From an uncultured Sphingobacteriales bacterium (lineage in GTDB: Bacteria > Bacteroidota > Bacteroidia > Chitinophagales > Chitinophagaceae), in assembly GCA_946479435.1 (NCBI GenBank), contig CAMLFX010000107.1, positions 1 through 9,356 on the forward strand: a stretch of DNA of 9,356 bases. The letters run 5' to 3'. Shown here in pieces: positions 6,962 through 9,356 of this stretch. The position numbers were made by a program, and so were the translations under genes. The notes under the pieces are model-generated. The model was not told the origin of the DNA. It did not search any database and saw only the letters and a program-made list of their open reading frames with translations. Positions within the stretch are counted from its first letter, which is position 1. Every line of letters begins with the position of its first letter.

Positions 6962-6983
6962 CTATGCCATTTGCCAGGCATAG
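6962..6983. promoter_or_regulatory. inverted repeat over the VOC -33 region, possible operator
   Basis: CTATGCC at 6962-6968 and GGCATAG at 6977-6983 are exact reverse complements with 8 bases between them. Relative to the minus-strand -7 box it spans roughly the -18 to -40 area, where a repressor or activator dimer would bind. It is not followed by a T-tract, so a terminator is less likely. Seven-base arms are short, so chance is possible. Confidence 0.3.
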
Positions 6984-7016
6984 AAACGCCTTATGAAATT
7001 TTTATAACCATAACAC

Positions 7017-7041
7017 AAAAAGGGTACACTAAATGTACCCT
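7017..7041 (-). terminator. intrinsic terminator of the small lipoprotein gene
   Basis: AGGGTACA at 7021-7028 pairs exactly with TGTACCCT at 7034-7041 around a 5-base loop. On the minus strand the stem runs into TTTTTG (from the A-run at 7017-7021). It lies 36 bases past the stop of the lipoprotein gene. Confidence 0.75.
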
Positions 7042-7077
7042 GCTTAGCTACTAATTTCCTTTAGGAGAGGGTGGAGT

Positions 7078-7329
7078 TTATCTTTTGCAGGTAGTTACTA
7101 CATTGCCTGCAAAACTGTTAGAGTCGGTACCGGAAGCGCTCATTTTTTCTTCTATAAGCTTTATCTCGTCTTTGGTTTTGAACTTAACTGTAGTACGGGT
7201 AATAGCATGTTGCTCACCGTAGATATTAGTGTAGGTAGAATCGGTAGTGCAAACCCAGTCGTATTGTTTGTCGGTATTACAGGAAGCAAATGTCAGTGCA
7301 AATAGGGTAATGAATAAGGGGTATTTCAT
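7078..7329 (-). CDS. small putative lipoprotein of unknown function
   Basis: The 83-residue product has a short lipoprotein signal peptide. A hydrophobic stretch PLFITLFALTFA precedes C17 in the lipobox-like FASC, so the mature protein would be lipid-anchored with an N-terminal Cys-Asn-Thr-Asp. The mature part of 67 residues contains two more cysteines, C27 (WVCTTD) and C81 (TTCKR), three residues from the end, which could join the two ends by a disulfide. The middle alternates beta-like strands (HAITRTTVKFKT) with a charged helix (KDEIKLIEEKM). I recognise no family. It is probably exported across the inner membrane and anchored at the envelope. The clear signal peptide and its own terminator support it as a real gene despite its size. 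Confidence 0.72.
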   Translation of the reverse strand: MKYPLFITLFALTFASCNTDKQYDWVCTTDSTYTNIYGEQHAITRTTVKFKTKDEIKLIEEKMSASGTDSNSFAGNVVTTCKR

Positions 7330-7512
7330 ATCTTTTTGTTTAGTGACATGAAAATAGAGCCAACAGGTGCTTGAAAAAGATGACCTGGGTCATTAACTGA
7401 TAGTTATCTATGCCAGTAAAGGGTATAACCACAGATTAAAGTTTTTTAATGTGGGTTTATGTTGCTTAACATCTGATTAACTAATGTGTAAAATTGTGGT
7501 AGTTTGAACCCC
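7330..7512. other. 183-base intergenic spacer with a weak imperfect hairpin
   Basis: No gene is seen. The only structure is an imperfect stem at about 7427-7457: AACC, AC and ATTAAA at the left pair with TTTAAT, GT and GGTT at the right, around a GTTT loop and small bulges. It could end transcription of the DUF1801 gene, but it lacks a T-tract on the minus strand, so I do not call it a terminator. Confidence 0.35.
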
Positions 7513-7878
7513 CTATTTTATAGCTAAGATCCCCTTTCTGTAAAGATCCAAAGCCTGCTTCAAAATGCTTTTGATCGTTTTTACGGGTAAGTCTTTATTG
7601 GCATCCAGCAACATGATCTTCATGCGTGAACGTTTCTCAATGATTAGTTCCGGGTTATTCAAATGCTGGCCTTCTACAATGCCGAGGTAAGGTTGCTTGT
7701 ATTTTTTATGCACCCAGAGATAGCAGAACATCTTGCCTTTGTAGCAGAAGAAAGGCATGCCGTATTTCAGTTCGTGTGTAATATGCTCATCTTGTGCCAG
7801 GACAATATCCCTTAACGCCAGCAGGCAACCTTTGTCAGGCTCCTCCAGTTTTGCATAGAAATTATCGAGGGGTTTCAT
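7513..7878 (-). CDS. DUF1801 family protein
   Basis: The 121-residue cytosolic protein matches the DUF1801 (YdhG-like) pattern. After an N-terminal helix come LEEPDKGCLLALRDIVLAQ, the segment HITHELKYGMPFFCYKGKMFCYL (about residues 32-54, with the characteristic KYGMPFF), and then WVHKKYKQPYLGIVEG. The C-terminal helix VKTIKSILKQALDLYRKG is typical of the family. Relatives are small alpha/beta proteins of undetermined biochemical role; an iron or phosphate function has been proposed for distant members, but nothing in this sequence tests that. It is divergent from the AT-rich HEPN gene with 65 bases between starts, and appears to be a host gene at the left border of that cassette. Confidence 0.85.
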   Translation of the reverse strand: MKPLDNFYAKLEEPDKGCLLALRDIVLAQDEHITHELKYGMPFFCYKGKMFCYLWVHKKYKQPYLGIVEGQHLNNPELIIEKRSRMKIMLLDANKDLPVKTIKSILKQALDLYRKGILAIK

Positions 7879-7932
7879 TTGTATTATACGGTATTACTTT
7901 TCAAATTCGAAATATGATGTAGATTATTGTAT

Positions 7933-7940
7933 TATATTTA
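7933..7940 (+). promoter_or_regulatory. possible -7 box of the HEPN cassette
   Basis: TATATTTA is one mismatch from TAnnTTTG and ends 3 bases before the ATG at 7944. If used, the mRNA would be leaderless or start inside the gene. A second candidate, TACTTTTC at 7895-7902, also has one mismatch and would leave a leader of about 35 bases. Neither has a TTG at the right distance. The whole 65-base divergent spacer is AT-rich, so chance matches are likely. Confidence 0.2.
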
Positions 7941-7943
7941 TTT

Positions 7944-8681
7944 ATGAGTGAAGTGAATTTTAGACTAATTGCAACCCAAATTGGAGATGTATTAAAATAT
8001 TCTATTACAGCCAAAGAAATTGACAGGTTAGGTCAATCTATTCTAAAGATAATAAAGGAAAATTATCCTAATCATTCTATTAGCTCGGTTAGGGCAAGTA
8101 GTGTATATAATTGGATATTATCGTTAGCTGCAGCATCGATGGAACCGGCTGAAAGGATAAAACGTTTGATTCAGTTCTGCCTTGAACTTACGCCGGAGGA
8201 TCAACAAGATGTTGTTATTAAAATTTTAGAAAGAAATAATTGCCCATATAATCTATTATACAAGGATAGTATGGATGAATTTTTGAATAGAAATTTCCAT
8301 GCGCAAGTAATTAAGCACTCTAAGAGTTTATTTATTCAAAAGAATTTCTTCCATGCTGTATTTGAATCAGCAAAAGCGTATAACAAAGACGTTAAGGAAA
8401 AAGCAAAAAGTGATAAAGATGGACAAGCATTAATGTTGAACGTATGGGGATGTGAAAATGGCGTACTTAAAGTTACACCATGTCAAACACAAACTGATAA
8501 AGATTATCAAGATGGATTAAAATTCATTTCTGGAGGCTTAATGAGCGCTATAAGAAATCCGACAGCACATGAGCCTGCAATATCATGGCCAATTGATAAA
8601 AAGGATTGTTTGGATATCTTAAGCCTCATTTCTTTTCTATACAGACAGTTAGATAAAGCGGCCTATTTTAATCAAAATTAG
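7944..8681 (+). CDS. TIGR02391/Ymh-type HEPN protein, putative RNase toxin or abortive-infection effector
   Basis: The 245-residue product has two parts. Residues about 115-240 match the TIGR02391 (Hypoth_Ymh) domain. A first helix (HAQVIKHSKSLFIQKNFFHAVFESAKAYNK) is followed by a connecting stretch with DGQALMLNVWG. The diagnostic GLKFISGGLMSAIRNPTAHE comes at 191-210, and the last helix is CLDILSLISFLYRQLDKA. R204 and H209 form the R-x4-H motif, with the usual polar residue N205 after the arginine; in HEPN families this is the metal-independent RNase site. Residues 1-100 are a separate helical region that I do not recognise; similar HEPN proteins carry diverse N-terminal adaptor domains. 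It starts an AT-rich two-gene cassette, with the next gene 2 bases downstream. A defence or toxin role follows from the family and context and is not proven. Confidence 0.8.
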   Translation: MSEVNFRLIATQIGDVLKYSITAKEIDRLGQSILKIIKENYPNHSISSVRASSVYNWILSLAAASMEPAERIKRLIQFCLELTPEDQQDVVIKILERNNCPYNLLYKDSMDEFLNRNFHAQVIKHSKSLFIQKNFFHAVFESAKAYNKDVKEKAKSDKDGQALMLNVWGCENGVLKVTPCQTQTDKDYQDGLKFISGGLMSAIRNPTAHEPAISWPIDKKDCLDILSLISFLYRQLDKAAYFNQN

Positions 8682-8683
8682 AC

Positions 8684-9253
8684 ATGCTAAAAAGACTAAT
8701 TGAAAATGAAAAAATAAGAATCGATGCTCATAAAAGTGGTAATCGAGAAGACAATAATTGGGATGATAGAAAATCTGATATTCATATCCATAAAACTACA
8801 TATGCTAAAATAAACGGGAAAGCAACAAATATTGAAATAAGAATACCTATTAATTCTGACAGAGACGTCTCTTACGAAATTAAAGGGAAAGAAAGTTTAC
8901 AAGCTCGTCAGAAGTTAGAGAAGGAAATTCAAGAGGCCTTTGCAAATAAAAATAAAAGAGAGCAATTTGTTGCGGACTTGTTGAAAGTATTAGATAATTA
9001 TTCTTCAAGTCTTAGCTCGGAGGATAGAGCGAATGCAGTAGTAAAAAGAATTGCTAAGCATTTTAATTTAAAGAGAGAAATTGAAGAAGATATTAAAAGC
9101 TATGCAGGTAAAACTCTTTTATCTTACACAAAAATATACACTGATAATAGTCAGCGTCAATATTTTGTTACTGTTAACGATAAAGGCATTAATCTTGGTG
9201 AAATAACTCCTTTCAGTCATACTGATATAAGACTTAACAGATCTAAATCTTAA
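8684..9253 (+). CDS. unrecognised basic protein, partner of the HEPN gene
   Basis: I recognise no family in these 189 residues. The protein is soluble, with no signal peptide or membrane segment. Residues 28-66 look like a beta-rich unit containing DIHIHK (H34, H36) and then NIEIRIPI. Residues 70-140 are charged, probably helical and coiled-coil-like (SLQARQKLEKEIQEAFANKN). Residues 145-180 return to strands (YFVTVNDKGINLGEI). It is rich in Lys and Arg, so nucleic-acid contact is conceivable. The start is 2 bases after the HEPN stop with no ribosome binding site of its own, which implies translational coupling and a joint role. An antitoxin/inhibitor, sensor or second effector subunit are all possible. 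Codon and base use is as AT-rich as in the HEPN gene. The stop overlaps by 3 bases the convergent gene at its right. Confidence 0.7.
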   Translation: MLKRLIENEKIRIDAHKSGNREDNNWDDRKSDIHIHKTTYAKINGKATNIEIRIPINSDRDVSYEIKGKESLQARQKLEKEIQEAFANKNKREQFVADLLKVLDNYSSSLSSEDRANAVVKRIAKHFNLKREIEEDIKSYAGKTLLSYTKIYTDNSQRQYFVTVNDKGINLGEITPFSHTDIRLNRSKS

Positions 9254-9356
9254 ACACCCATCAGCATCTTCCCCACTACTGTATCGATAGGCAGCGTAAA
9301 CGTATCTTCTTTCAATGCGCTTAAGGGCATCCAATAGGTACGTTCGTTGGGTTCGG
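9250..9356 (-). CDS. C-terminal fragment of a minus-strand gene running off the window
   Basis: The minus strand from the right edge to the TAA at 9250-9252 encodes 34 residues beginning EPNERTYWMPLSALKEDTF and ending GKMLMGV. The frame looks genuine: its base composition is host-like and clearly richer in G+C than the adjacent cassette, and the residue mix (YWMPL, TLPIDTVVG) is protein-like. The start and most of the protein lie outside the window. I do not recognise the family. It is convergent with the cassette's second gene and shares its stop region. Confidence 0.6.
   Translation of the reverse strand, partial: EPNERTYWMPLSALKEDTFTLPIDTVVGKMLMGV

Noticed and set aside
9119..9334. 71-codon minus-strand ORF at the right edge
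   Set aside because: It overlaps the cassette's second gene and lies in a different frame from the host-like C-terminal fragment ending at 9250, which looks more protein-like.

Overview
The window looks like a chromosomal piece of a Bacteroidota genome, plausibly Chitinophagaceae-like. Three things point there. An outer-membrane protein of the DUF6029 type sits next to a TlpA-type thioredoxin. Ribosome binding sites are weak or absent. Several genes carry the Bacteroidota -7 promoter word TAnnTTTG just upstream. Most of the window is ordinary core or accessory sequence of about 45-50% GC; the right end is clearly more AT-rich.

Left part (1-5498): an edge-truncated secreted thioredoxin-like protein (minus strand) is divergent from a DUF6029-type beta-barrel protein (plus). 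A stem-loop terminator follows, then nadB (L-aspartate oxidase, first step of NAD synthesis from aspartate). nadB runs convergently, with only 5 bases between stop codons, into a full-length ABC exporter with fused membrane and ATPase domains (minus).

Middle (5499-7878): a 445-base gap without a credible gene holds a probable MITE-like element (15-bp perfect terminal inverted repeats, 4-5 bp flanking duplication) and, directly after it, a cluster of perfect hairpins typical of dispersed intergenic repeats. Four small minus-strand genes follow: an orphan terminase-small-subunit-like protein, a PhnB-type VOC protein, a small lipoprotein and a DUF1801 protein. The VOC and lipoprotein genes each have a clear stem-loop/T-tract terminator. 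Because every one of these small genes has its own intergenic signals, they look like single-gene units rather than an operon.

Right part (7944-9253): a markedly AT-rich two-gene cassette on the plus strand. Its first gene encodes a TIGR02391/Ymh-type HEPN protein with an intact R-x4-H motif (a probable RNase of conflict or abortive-infection type). Its second gene, 2 bases downstream, encodes a basic 189-residue protein that I do not recognise. The cassette ends overlapping by 4 bases the stop of a GC-normal minus-strand gene that leaves the window. This cassette is the best candidate for an undescribed system: a putative HEPN toxin/effector with an unknown partner, apparently acquired horizontally.
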